Assembly (NCBI RefSeq): GCF_023065955.2
Contig: NW_026622786.1
Coordinates: 51,507,438-51,571,437 of the forward strand
Source: Ursus arctos
Lineage: Eukaryota; Chordata; Mammalia; Carnivora; Ursidae
Direction of reading: 5' to 3'
DNA: 64,000 bases
In this document: piece after piece, positions 1 to 11,020 of the stretch
Layout of the letters: the number at the start of each line of letters is the position of its first letter
Position numbering within the stretch: the stretch's first letter is position 1
Translations under genes and position numbers: made by a program
The notes under the pieces: model-generated
What the model saw: only the letters and a program-made list of their open reading frames with translations
Database searches by the model: none
Told to the model about the DNA's origin: nothing

Positions 1-79
1 AGAAGTCTTTCTAAGTAAAGAAGGATTAACTCTGGGAAAATAAATCACATTTTCTTAATATCTAGTAGTTTCCCTTGAA

Positions 80-225
80 ACAAGAATTTAACCTCTCTGA
101 GCTGCAGCTCTCTTTTCTATGAAATGCAAATAATGTATTTGATTTTTAAGGTGGTAAGGCTTCCATAGCATTTAATATTATGACTAATAGTGAATATTCA
201 ATAAGTGGTGGTATTATTTATTGTA
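80..225 (+). repeat. MIR SINE fragment
   Basis: The stretch runs from an 'aacctctctgagc' core-like segment through a stretch ending in a 'gaatattcaataagtggtg' tail, matching the 3' half of a MIR element. It is strongly diverged, as expected for a repeat that predates placental mammals. Confidence 0.45.
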
Positions 226-580
226 GAAATAAAATTATTACTAAGAAATATGCAAAAGCTTGAACATCAAGATTAACTTTTATGATAGAGGAGGTTGGGT
301 CAAGACACTCATCTAATGGATACATGTGCAAAAGCATTTTGTAGGGATTGTGAATTTGGGCACATGAATATGACCTACATATTTTATATGATTAAAAATC
401 CAAGAACGATTGTGGCTGTCCTGTTGTGGTTGGTGAAGTGGGTCCTGATGATGTAAATCAGTTTCCGGGGGAATCAGGTAGAGAGTTTAGGTCTCAGCTG
501 AGGGTCACCCTCACTCCCTGGAAGCAACAAGTGACTGTCACTTGACCTGGGAAAAATTTGTACCAGGAGGCTCTAGTACT

Positions 581-931
581 TGTGCTATGGTCTGCATGTT
601 TGTGTTCCCCCCAAATTCATATGTTGAAGTTTCAACCTCAAAGTGATGGTGTTAAGAAGTGGGGCCTTAGGGAGGTGATAAGGGCATTAGGGAGGAGCCA
701 TCATAGCTGGGGTTAGTGCCCTTACAAAAGAGATCCCGGTGACGTCACAGCTAGGAGGTGCCATCCTTGAACCAGAAAGTGGGCCCTCAACCAGACACAC
801 CAGACACCAAATCTGCTGGCACCATGACCACGGACTTCTCAGGCTACACAACTGTCAGAAATAAATTTTTGTTGTTTATAAGCCAGTAAGTTATGGTATT
901 TTTGTTATAGCAGCCTGAATGGACTAAGACA
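581..931 (+). repeat. MaLR (MLT1-type) solo LTR
   Basis: The segment starts tgctatggtctgcatgtttg and ends in a 'ggactaagaca' terminus, with the internal order typical of MLT1-class ERVL-MaLR LTRs: the 'ggggcctt' block, 'agtgcccttacaaaagag', 'gggccctcaacca', then 'agaaataaatttttgttgtt'. No internal retroviral genes flank it. It lies antisense to SGIP1. No convincing duplication was found, consistent with great age. Confidence 0.8.
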
Positions 932-1029
932 CTATGGAACCAAATCCCGGAGGTTAACTGACTTGACTTGATTCTCAAAGCTGCTTAGAAAAAGAACCAG
1001 GATGGCAAAATCTGGAGTTAATATTTTAC

Positions 1030-1252
1030 AAAGCATTTAAAAAAAACACATATCACAGGCTAGGCAGGTACTGAAATAATCTGCAAATAATTAGCTCATT
1101 GAATCCTTTCAACAATATTATAAAGTAACTACTGCCTTCATTGCTGTTGGTCAGCAAACAACTATCCCAAAGCCATACACAGCTGATACATGGAAGGGCT
1201 AGGTTTCGAACCCAGTGTAACAGACTCTAGTGCTCTTAACCTCTATACCACC
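1030..1252 (-). repeat. MIR SINE
   Basis: On the + strand the sequence shows the antisense MIR order: an 'attagctcattgaatcc' segment, the 'agccatacacagctgatac' core, then 'tttcgaacccagtgtaacag' and 'gtgctcttaacctctatacc'. It is a nearly full copy, 130 bases from exon 5 on its downstream side. Confidence 0.7.
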
Positions 1253-1379
1253 TTAAATGTTCCAGGTACTGCCTAATGAGATGGAGAATGTTCACTTATT
1301 TCTATGTTCTATTATGCGAATGCCTCAACTCATTTTCAAATTGTGAAATAATGAAGAAAAACAATCTTCTGATACTCAC

Positions 1380-1436
1380 GTATCTTTCCCAATCAATTTC
1401 CGCATAAAATCCATTTGGTGCCCCATTGCTTTTCTT
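1380..1436 (-). CDS. SGIP1: SGIP1 coding exon 5
   Basis: The 57 bases translate to [19 protein letters not shown] (about residues 58-76), a stretch I recognise as SGIP1. The acceptor on the minus strand is caaatttcattgcag and the donor is gtgagt (complement of 1374-1379). Exon 4 ends on a full Ser codon and this exon starts on a full Lys codon, so the join is in frame. The aromatic and acidic EIDWERY end is the start of the more conserved half of the N-terminal region. The next exon, beginning NSPELDEEG in the family, is not seen between base 1 and 1379, so it must lie outside the window. No lesion is visible in any of the four exons, as expected for a functional gene. Confidence 0.97.
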
Positions 1437-3366
1437 CTGCAATGAAATTTGAAAATAAATTTAGAAGAGAAACATTTGAATTAAAAAAAAAAAGGAACAA
1501 AGAACACTTAACTCTTATCTGTATTTAGCAAGAGCTATCAAAATCCAGCACTGGAAAGACAAATTAGAGCAGCCTATTAAGCAACCACATTGGTGTAACT
1601 GAATGGTAAATTGAGCTGCCGTGACACTGCATAAAAGAGCTTACGTACTTATTTCACAAAAGACTGTAGGATTCCTAAGCGTAGGGATGGTAACAGCTAG
1701 ATGTTCAAATTTTATTCAGTTACTGGAAAATTAGTAGTACCTACATTATAATTTAATCTTCTATACCTTCAGGGCATATAATCAGATATATATATCTCTA
1801 ACATTTTGACTTCCATGTTGCTCTCACATACAATTAGTTACAACATGTCTAAAGAGTATTCAAGTCATTAACTAATCTTTCTTTAGCTTTTCTAACACTG
1901 ACTCAACTTTTCCCTAACCACCCCCTTGGTAGAATGTAAAGGAAATCAACTCCAAATTAATTCAGCTCCTAGGTATTAAAAATAGTGTTGATCTTCTTTT
2001 CAAGTGGCTTTTCTTATCAAGTTATTAAAATAGGATTCAAGGATTGATTATGGATTTCTGTCATCTATGTGTTCTACGCCTCCATGAGGATACATCATTG
2101 AAAGATGACTAGATATCAGCATTACTCTCTCTGGATTCTATTCAAGTTCTATTTTAGCATCTAGAACAATCATGATAAAGGCCACAAGCACTTGAGCAAG
2201 GATGTGGCATCATACAAATAGAAATTGCTAGGATTCCCTACTTGTTGTGAGCAAAGGACAAAAACACAAATCAGGGTGGTAACGGAGAGTCCATTCAACA
2301 ACATTCCTGTACTTAGCACATGGAGCAACGGTATGTCCCCAAGCACTAGCAGATCTCAGAACAGCACATATCAAATGGTGAAGCATGAGGTGTGAGGACA
2401 GGACTTCTAATTCTACAATCACAGATAAAGTCCACTGGAACTACAAAGGGAATAGCTAACACCTAATTTGACAAATAGGTAGGAGAAGTAAGCCTTTCAT
2501 GTATGCGCAGCACTAGAAAAGCCAATTAGAGGCAACCTAGTAACCATTGTCATTAGTTAGTACTTACTGGATGTTGGACTGGGCATTCTAAGAACCAGCA
2601 GTTTCGTCAGGGTGAAGAGTCGTTAAGGCATAGATATTGTGTCCATGCCCCTCTCTTCCTGTACACTAGCGGGTACAAATACAAGAACTCTGCCATGCCA
2701 CCAGCACCCAGGAACATAGGTTCTATGACCCTCTTCTCTGCTTTGCTCTTGACAAAGATTATATACTTTGTCAGACTACATCATTTTAGCCTTCTCACAG
2801 AATTGCCTTTATTGAATTAGGTTTTGGTGATATTCTCCCTACTTTGAACAAAGAGCATTTTTAAAACCTGCCACATCAACCTTGTACCTCTATGAGCTAT
2901 GGAGTTAAGGGTATGGTCCATTACATAATGTGCTGTCTAATAATAAAAAATCTCTCCCATGGAGAATGGGCATGGTTCCTATTTTCTTTTTGTCATATTT
3001 GCTTTCTTTTTTGATTCCTACTTAACCAATCTGTTTCCATATGACTTCTTTGCAAAATTCTTTAAATCTTTCTTAACAAGTTTTTAATAAATTCAGTTAC
3101 AAATTTAATTTATAATAATGGGAAATCAAATGAACTAAGTTGATTCCAAAGAACTAATCTCATGAATTTTGTGATCACTATAGCACTACTATTAATATAC
3201 CTTTTGGTTCTTAAACAATTCTTCAATACAAAGGATTGTTATCTAAAAACCAAACAGATTGGGTAAATTACTGAGTTCAAAATTCCAGTTTGCTCTCATA
3301 ATAGTCTTATCTCCATAACCAAAGCCCTTTACAACCCAGATAGTTTATATGTTTAGCTAAATAAAT

Positions 3367-3370
<4 letters not shown>

Positions 3371-3400
<30 letters not shown>
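3371..3400. repeat. (GT)15 microsatellite
   Basis: Thirty bases of uninterrupted GT repeat in intron 4. An uninterrupted run of this length is usually polymorphic. Confidence 0.95.
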
Positions 3401-3402
<2 letters not shown>

Positions 3403-4404
3403 CTTTCCTGAGAACATATATTCAACATTATGAATAAAAGTTCCTGAATTTTCTAGATCTGGGCTGAGTGAAAATTCCCGTTTCCATGGAAACTGATACA
3501 GAAGATTGAGATGAAGAGAAAGTAAAACCTATATAAAAAATTTTTCTTTTAAACTAGGAACATTTTTAACACAAATACCAAACACAAACAGCAAATCATA
3601 AACAATACAGTTTTGGGCAGACAGTCAGCACTCAAGCACGCGCACACGTGGCTCTATCAGAGGAACTGACAATTTGGCCTCATTCATGCTAGCAGATTAT
3701 TACAGATATATTTGGTTTCACAAGTGGAAATCATCAAGTTAAAGCTTGGCTAGAGCCTGGCTGAAATTCTTCTGGTCAAACCCCAAGAAAAAAAGCAATT
3801 CTCCTGGTTAAACCACTGAAGCAAGGAACCGCTCATAGTAGTAATAGGGAAGGTGATGGCTCCTTTGACTTTCAGTTGGAAAACACTGAGGAAGCAAGAA
3901 AGAATATAAATAGGAAAATATCATTTAAAAACTAGGCTTCATAGTAAAAGCAATATTAGCTATTCACTAACACACAACAGGTGATTTTTCTCTTGGAGTT
4001 GAAGTTGTGTATTCTTTTACTTCTTTCTTTTCTGTATTTTCTAAAATTCTACATTAGCATAAGTAACTTTTCTAAGTTGAATATATGGCTGTTATTTAAA
4101 GATAATTGAGGCTCATATCAATGTTAGTCATGCCTTAATAGGTATTTTACTTTAGCCAGGCTTATTATCTGCTCTCGGATAATATCATGGGCTAAATCAA
4201 TAACTGTAGTAACAATTGTGTTCAATTATACATTCATCAAAGTTCTCAATTTCCACTGTGAACGCTCCTCTTCTCCAAGGTCAGCTCACGGCCACATAGT
4301 GTTCCTTGGACATGAAGTATTAAAGATATGTGATAGATTACCTAAATATTATCTTTTTGCCACTGAGGCAAGACTTGACTCACTTTGTATATAACCCTAT
4401 AGAA

Positions 4405-4574
4405 CAGCACAGTTCAATAGAACTGTCTGTGAAGATGAAAATATTCTAGATGTGTGCTTTCCAATATGGTAGCCACCAGTCATGAGTAGCCATAGAGCAC
4501 TTGAAATGTGGCAGGTGCAACTGAGGAACTGAATTTTGAACAGGCGTATGTGGCTACCATATTGGACAACACAG
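4405..4574. mobile_element. hAT-like non-autonomous DNA transposon remnant
   Basis: The ends are imperfect terminal inverted repeats: cagcacagttcaata on the left against tattggacaacacag on the right. Inside, ccaatatggtagcca (4461-4475) is perfectly inverted at 4551-4565. The 'agcacttgaaatgtggc' segment is familiar from short Charlie-group MITE-like elements. No clear 8-bp duplication remains. The family name is not certain. Confidence 0.55.
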
Positions 4575-5055
4575 CAATGGCTGCTATATAATCTGGGCCT
4601 GGATCAGCATCCCTGACTCACCATCCTTTGGTCAAGTGCATAGGTTCCCACAAGCCAAGGTCCTGCCAAATTCCTGGTGTTACTGAGATGGTGCTTATCC
4701 TCACAAATGACTACTCATTTTGTATGGTGATGTTTCTATTATAGCCAAAGCTTTCTTACAGATAGCATATTATTTTAAAAATTTGAATCCCTGTCCTTTG
4801 TCTAAGACAAAGGAAACACATGTCTTTTTATACCCGATCACTCTTTAAAAGTGTTTTCAGACGTCAATACATAAGGTCTATATGGCTGATTTAAAAATTG
4901 GTCCTGGATATTCAAGAGTAATTTGGAAATACCTAAGAGAGTCTTCTTAAATCGATTAAATAAATGCTACTGCTCTCTTTCAAATTTCAAATTGGGATTT
5001 TACTCACTGTTTCTATAACCCCTTGGAAATTTTAAACTAAAATCTGTTTCCTTAC

Positions 5056-5127
5056 CGAAACTTTTTTTCCTCCTTCACGCGCACACTCTGCTTTGTTATT
5101 GTAGGGTGGTTCATGTGGGCTGGGCTG
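5056..5127 (-). CDS. SGIP1: SGIP1 coding exon 4
   Basis: The 72 bases encode 24 residues, from [20 protein letters not shown] to KKVS, about residues 34-57. Both flanking introns are phase 0. The acceptor reads caatcaattccag followed by CAG, a NAGNAG arrangement, so use of the second AG would remove Gln34 and nothing else. The pyrimidine tract next to the acceptor is poor; the clearest one (cttttttctac) lies about 20 bases further upstream in the transcript. The donor is gtaagg (complement of 5050-5055). I remember the human protein as having Ser at the second Asn of the YNN stretch, so this species appears to differ there. The segment is a Pro-rich, then Lys-rich linker within the N-terminal membrane-binding region. 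Confidence 0.96.
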
Positions 5128-8096
5128 CTGGAATTGATTGTTTTCATGTAGAAAAAAGTTGTTAAAGGATCTGTTTGTTCTTCAAGACACATATAAAGAA
5201 TCACATGGAGTCAGCAAACATACCATAGAAGAAACAATTTCTAGGCCAAATCGTAGGGTCTACCAATCTTGGCAGGGTTCCGTAAGCAAAGAGTGGACTT
5301 TGGGGCCCATAATGAGGCTCTATTCAGCAGGCCAGTGTGGCTAGACCAGGAGAAGAAGGGAGAAGAAGGAAGATGCGTTCCAGGCACTAGGTTTTCCGTG
5401 GATCTAGTCCTCATTCGGCCAGCACTTAATTTACGGGTAAAGAACAGACACGAGGACACACCGAAGAGACCCAATAAAAATGCTTATATTTCCAATAGAA
5501 AGAAGTCTGACAAGTCTAGCTCTACCATATCTTCCTCTTTATCAAAGCCTTGCTGAGGGTTGGCAATACGCACAGCATGAACAGCTGACCGCTCCAAATC
5601 TGGGCCCTTTCCTGCACACGTGTTCGGATGAGCAGAGATCTCCTCCCAGCCATGGCTGTGCCTCCCTGTGCCCCCCAGTCTGTGTGGATGGAAATCTGAA
5701 CTGCTTAGGAAAAAGTCTGAGTGCATCCTGCACAAATCAGAGTTTGTCTCTGGGTTAGAACACATTGTCACACGCAGCTGCCTGCGGTCTCAGACATCGT
5801 GACGGGCAGCTCTGCTGGGGATCATTCACCAGTGGTGAGCAAGGCGAGCCCACCTCATACATGCAGCCCTGCCACGAAGCCTCTGTAGACTAACCCTCAA
5901 AAGCACTGTCACCAGCGATGGGCTTCGTTAAGTTTTGAGAAGCAAATTCAGTAAGCGTCAGTACATTGAACTTCCTGCGGAGCCATTTCTAAGCCTTAAG
6001 CGTCACCTGTAGTTTGCAGAACCACATTAGTGAAACCACACCTTTCAACTTCAGATACTTTTCAAAAGACAGCAATTTGGAAGCTACATCAGCCGGGTAA
6101 AAGGTAAAAGAAAGCGTGTCTGGGTTCACAGACACAAGGTACTAAAGACATCAGTGTGAGTTTGAAAGAAAGTCAGCTTGAGATCTCCAAGGACTGAATG
6201 CAAACGGAAACTTGGCCTCCTGTAACACTGATATGATAAGCAGGTCTCAAAATTTGGTGACGCCAGTAAACGAGGAATATTTGGGGAGTATTTCCAAATG
6301 GTAAAACTAGCAGCTGGCTAATGGTTTCCAGTTACCGAGGAAGCTGTACACCCTGCTTCTGAGAACATTGCATTTATTTCGAATGGAGCCTTTTTTTTCA
6401 AACAGGTATGCTCTATTTCCTGAGAAACCCAAATTAAGCAATTCCTCTTTCCTAAAATCATGACCAGTGATATTTATGGCATTTCCAATTAGGGAACAAG
6501 GCGGGCACAACGGTTGATAAACAGCTTTATATGACTTGGAATGGTGGGGGAGAAAGAGAACTCAGGGAACTCGGGTATGAAGCCCTGATGTTGTCCCTGC
6601 GTCTGCAGAATCACGGCTGGGCTCTTTGGTGCAGCGCATTCTCATAATTGCCAGCTGCATGCCGGGGCTGTACCTACATGCCAGGGCTGCGTGTTCTACC
6701 AGAGAATGAAACTGGTGGTCCCTAGAAGAGCAAAGAACACTGAGGAAGCAATGGGGCCTCAGAGACAATGAAAGGCTAGGGGATGAGGAGGTGAGGGAGG
6801 GCAGGAGGGGATGGGCTTCAGAGAGAAAAGGATAAGCCTGAGGGTGGCAGAGCGAGAGAAGCAGGAGACAGCAGTCCAGCCTGGGAGCAGCAGGGACAGA
6901 ACGCAGAGAATAGCTAACGGAGGCTTGCTGAGGTCAGGATGATGGGGACGAGAGAACCTGGGGAGGGGACCAAGACAGAAGCCGAGAGAAGACACAGAAG
7001 CAGAGAGTACCTGAGACAGAGTTAACGAGAGGGCTCTGAGCCAGAAGCAAGAGGTGAGGAGAAGCTGAGTCTTCTGGGTCTTTTTTTTCCCCTGCTGAAT
7101 AGAGCCTTGATTATAGTGTTACCCAATGTCTGATCAATTTCAGTCTATTTTCTTAACATTTCATGGCGAGAACTACATGAATGCAAAAGGGACCCCAAAG
7201 CTCAGAACCTTAAGTCAAGTGTGGAAGAAAATCTTCTGCGATAGCTGCAATTAACACCTCAATTTGGGTATAATAATATAAGGGGCGATTTTTCAAAAAA
7301 TATATATTTTTAACCACCAGATTTATTTTAGTTCCCACTCCAGCCCAATGAGCCTAATGTGAGTCCATTTTTTTTTTCAGTAACAGCTGTTCTTTTGAAC
7401 CTTCTGAATAGGCATCTGATTTAGATTCAAAGGAAGTCATTTTAGAAGTTGGTACAGACTCCCATAAGCTCGACTCAGATCAATCCAAGCCCATGTGCCA
7501 CAGACTTCTTAAAAAAGCAAGAAATCTGGTGGCCAGCAAGGAGTCAGAGTTCCTGTTAAACCTACACCCAGTGGAGACATTTTCCTCCTTCAGGCTGTAA
7601 ATTCAGGCATAAGCGGTTTCGAGACCATTCCCTACTTAGGAATTTAATACAGAAAATGTATCTACAACTCAACTAAAGGGGAAAAGCTTCTTCCAATTTT
7701 ATTGGATCTCAGCTCCATTATGACTTTGTGGCCTCTGTTGCAGAAAAACATTCTCACATAATGAGCTTTTATATCATTAAATTGGAAATGAAATAACAGT
7801 TAATGGTAGCAGCCCCTGCAGGAACTGTCTGGCTTTTGACCCACGATATTGATCAAGTTAGCTCGCCTACTCTGGGATAGGGTTTTAGGTGAATGCGATA
7901 AATAAGTTTAACTTGACCAAGACTGCATTTATATGTCCCATGCAATTACTACAGAAAATTACAACAGGGAGAGGTCTGAAAAGTCATTTAGGCTATTTTT
8001 TCCCTACAGAAAAAAAAGGGGGGGGGGCTTTAAGAAATTTCAACATAGTATATATTGAAGCACAAACCTACTGAAAATGGTCATTTAAATACTTAC
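5128..8096 (-). other. SGIP1: SGIP1 intron 3
   Basis: A 3.0-kb intron between the microexon and exon 4. Short overlapping open frames at 5138-5771 look random: they differ between strands and have no splice context. The clearest structure is a purine-rich tract at 6724-7078. Otherwise I see no repeat with confidence; 5770-6700 and 7100-8000 are unassigned. Confidence 0.9.
6724..7078. repeat. Purine-rich (GA-rich) tract
   Basis: About 350 bases in which the + strand is dominated by G and A in irregular gaggag/agagac units, ending at a T-run at 7080. In the SGIP1 transcript it reads as pyrimidine-rich. It could be a degraded low-complexity repeat; no gene is evident. Confidence 0.6.
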
Positions 8097-8121
8097 AATT
8101 CCATCTCTATCTGGTGAACCT
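8097..8121 (-). CDS. SGIP1: SGIP1 coding exon 3 (25-bp microexon)
   Basis: Read on the minus strand, the 25 bases give the last base of Thr25 followed by GSPDRDGI (residues 26-33). The acceptor is ttctttttgttacag, with a good pyrimidine tract, and the donor is a consensus gtaagt (complement of 8091-8096). The exon joins in frame to exon 2 on one side (AC plus A gives Thr) and ends on a codon boundary before exon 4. Its length is not a multiple of three, so skipping it would shift the frame; it is therefore probably constitutive rather than a cassette. The residues are part of the hydrophilic linker after the basic N-terminal segment. The exon would be missed by gene finders that impose a minimum exon length; it is identified here from the SGIP1 peptide, the splice sites and the phase chain together. 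Confidence 0.94.
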
Positions 8122-8714
8122 CTGTAACAAAAAGAAATTGGTAGCTATTAGGAAAAGGAATCATTCTTGCTACATAGACTAACGTACAATGGTAAGAGTC
8201 ACAAACCACCTCTCTCCCCCTTCCCTGCATTCCCACCCTAGTGAACCCGGCTGATGAAAACTAAATCAAAACAAATTGGTTGAATGATATTTGAGCTGGG
8301 ATGTGTGTCTGTGTGCATGGCGGGGGGGCAGATTCTCATTAAAAGTTGGTGTCCAAAAGGCACAATTTGCTGGTGTGGTGTCTTGGTCCACTTTTGAGAG
8401 GGGAATTTATTAAGAATCTGTCCCACTCAGCTGGCTCCATTTAAATTACCACAAGGAATGTAAACTGACTTGTCCTCTCTGGTCTTCTCCCCTGGGGCGG
8501 GGGGAGGGGTGTCTTGAATTTCCCCCTATAGAAAGGAACGCCTATGGTGCCTTTCTAGTCACTTTGTGAATCTGTATTTTTTCCCTATTTCGACACTTTC
8601 TGTTCCTTTGATTACAGGAGCACAGGAAATGGAGGACAATGTTTGCTAAACAGCTCGCTCTGGAGACCGAAGTCCAGGATAGTCACTTCATGGTGACACT
8701 GGGTAGCTTCTAGG

Positions 8715-8890
8715 AGTAAGGGTTCTAGAGTAGGATGGATCTGCGTGTCCAGACTCCATCACTTACTAGTTCTGTGACCTTGAATACATTTCCTCATCTC
8801 TCTAAGCCTGTTTAAATAAGATAGATTATATAAGGAACTTATAATTAGTTCCTGACACATACTATTTACAAACGTTCATTTGTTATCATT
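8715..8890 (+). repeat. MIR SINE
   Basis: Contains the sense MIR core 'cacttactagttctgtgacc' followed by 'tttcctcatctctctaagcc', and a decayed 3' half. Confidence 0.7.
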
Positions 8891-9293
8891 TTCTTCCTCT
8901 TTCACGATGTCTCCTCGCTGAGAACACAAACTGACCACTTGCAGTCACATTAGACTTCCTAGCAAGGAATATGACTGTTACTCTGGGAAACTGAGCTGGA
9001 GGAGTGGGAGGGAGGGAGAAGGAGAGGGTAGTCACTGCAATTTTATAACTTCCTATTTTAGTTCACTGTGTAAGGAGCTAGCAAATGTCGTTGTATTAAC
9101 ATGGAGATCAGAGTTATGCTTGGATGAGGACTTGCATTGTTTGGAAGAAAAACTGAATGAGTGTTTGCGGTGGACTCTGAACTTTTGTGGAGTCTGGTGT
9201 GGTTGAAACTGTTCTGTAGGAGGTAGGACCAGGTAACAACATTCCTTATTGATTCACAGGGTGGGGTGGAGGAGAGAGAAGAGGGAGGACAAG

Positions 9294-9312
9294 GGAGAGA
9301 GAGAGAGAGAGA
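9294..9312. repeat. Short (GA)n run
   Basis: A near-perfect GA run within a longer purine-rich stretch (9260-9320). Confidence 0.8.
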
Positions 9313-9634
9313 TGCAGAGAGTCAGTGGCACATCTTCCAGGCTCCAAGATGCGATTCCCCTTTCCCACTCACACCCCCTTCAAATTTAGCACGGTATTCC
9401 ATTTGGATAACAAAACACTTGGTGGGGGTACATCACTTTTCATAACCAGTTCTGTGTCCATGTGGATGCAGAAGTGAATCAGTGATACACGGGCTAGAAG
9501 CAGAGAGGACCTAGATATTAAAAGACCCATGGGAGTTGATGGAAATCTTAGGGTCTTTGAACCTGGCTATGGGAATTAGTTGGTTCAAAGAAATTTCACC
9601 TAAAATAGAAGGGTAGAAAGATAAAAGTTGATAA

Positions 9635-9830
9635 AAGTTATAATTCACTGAACAAATATTGAGTGCTTATAATGGGCCAGGCACTAGACTAGAATCAGGT
9701 GATAGAAATAATGAAGACATGCTCATCATAAAACGAATGAGACAGGGGAGTAAATCCAGTGGGTTACCATGGCCACAATAAGCCAGTGCTTGGATAGAAA
9801 GCACAGAGAAAAGGTACTGACCCACACTCA
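9635..9830 (-). repeat. L2 LINE 3' fragment
   Basis: The + strand reads 'tgagtgcttataatgggcca' then 'ggcactagactagaatcag', the antisense 3' end of L2. Similarity fades after about 9830. Confidence 0.6.
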
Positions 9831-10254
9831 TCAAAACCAGCTTTCCCTTTTCAGATCTATACACTGAAAAAAAAAAAAGAGCACTTCTTACTACGATAGT
9901 AAACCTGTGCTAAAGGAATTGGGAGAGAGGTGATTGTATCAGCTTTGAGGTAGGATATATCCAAAGGCACTGATCCTTGTGGGGATGTCTTTGTGGGCAG
10001 TAAGTTATAGATGTGGAGAAGACAAGGCTCTGGAGAAAGGCCTGGCTGCGGGATTGCCCACTATTGGTCCAGGTACAAGGGTGTACCAATAGGGGATCTA
10101 AATGAGAGGCCACTTGACCTCATGCATGTTGCAGCTATAAGGATGGCATTTCAAAAATTTTAATCAGAAACACTATAATTGTACATTGGGTCCTGTTCTG
10201 CCTTTGTCTTAATCATTGAAGGAATGGGGCTGCTGCTTGCTAGCCTGGAGGCGG

Positions 10255-10500
10255 TGAGCGTGGCAGTGAAGATCACTGGCCAGACTGCCTGGATTCCATC
10301 AACCTAGCTGCCTAACTGCATCACCTCGGGCAAGTCATTTTATCCCTTTGTGTCTCAGTTTCCTCATCTACTAAATAGCCATGAAATTGACATATACCCC
10401 ATGAGCCCATTAGAGAATTCAATGAGTTAATAGGAGTGAAGAGCTTGGAAGAGTGCCTAGAATATAGTAAATACTCATGAAATGTTATCTAGAATAAAAT
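10255..10500 (+). repeat. MIR SINE
   Basis: A nearly full-length sense MIR: 'ccagactgcctggattcc', 'cacctcgggcaagtcatttt', 'ctcagtttcctcatctac', then 'gagtgcctagaatatagta'. Confidence 0.8.
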
Positions 10501-10799
10501 TATTATACGATCTGACCTAGGATGGGGAGTAGAGTGATGTTGGCAGTCTCAGACTCTTGAACGTGCTTTTAATTCATTTCCTAACCCCCTCTTATGAAGT
10601 TTTAGATACATATTTAAATTTTTTTTTCTTTTTTAACAGCAGACCCCTCCTATTTACTGATTTATCTTTTAAAACTAATCATCTACCATGGGCCTTTTGT
10701 CTCTATTTTAAGAAGTGTCAGTTACCCCTTGCAACCACTGCCCCTTCTCTTTACTCTGGTACTGGTCTCATTATAATTTTGCCCATCTAGTCTTTTTCT

Positions 10800-11020
10800 T
10801 CTGGGTGATAAAGAACGGGCACTTGATTCTGGACTAGAATAGGGGCTCTGAGTCTTATTTTCCAGATAGTCTTCAGAGAGTTACTTAATCCCTTTTGGCA
10901 CTGATTTCTCATCTCTAAAATTGAGATATTACTTCTGACCTTATTGAATCACTATGAGGATTAAAAAGGATATCAGTGCATAGAAAATACCCTGCACAGG
11001 GCCTGCCACTTAGCACTGGC
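10800..11020 (+). repeat. MIR SINE
   Basis: A second sense MIR 300 bases from the previous one, with 'gagagttacttaatccc', 'gatttctcatctctaaaat' and 'actatgaggattaaaaagg' in the expected order. Confidence 0.7.

Larger units (their letters stand above)
1..1379 (-). other. SGIP1: SGIP1 intron 5, 5' portion
   Basis: Non-coding sequence downstream of exon 5 in transcript order. It holds a MIR fragment (80-225), a MaLR LTR (581-931) and a second MIR (1030-1252). No exon-like reading frame with matching splice sites was found in the remainder. Confidence 0.85.
1437..5055 (-). other. SGIP1: SGIP1 intron 4
   Basis: An intron of 3.6 kb, AT-rich and without recognisable exons. It contains a (GT)15 microsatellite and a hAT-like palindromic element. 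Bases 1450-3370 and 3401-4400 show nothing I can name. Confidence 0.9.

Noticed and set aside
5138..5771. Overlapping small frames on both strands next to SGIP1 exon 4
   Set aside because: They contradict each other by strand, lack splice context and have no familiar sequence.
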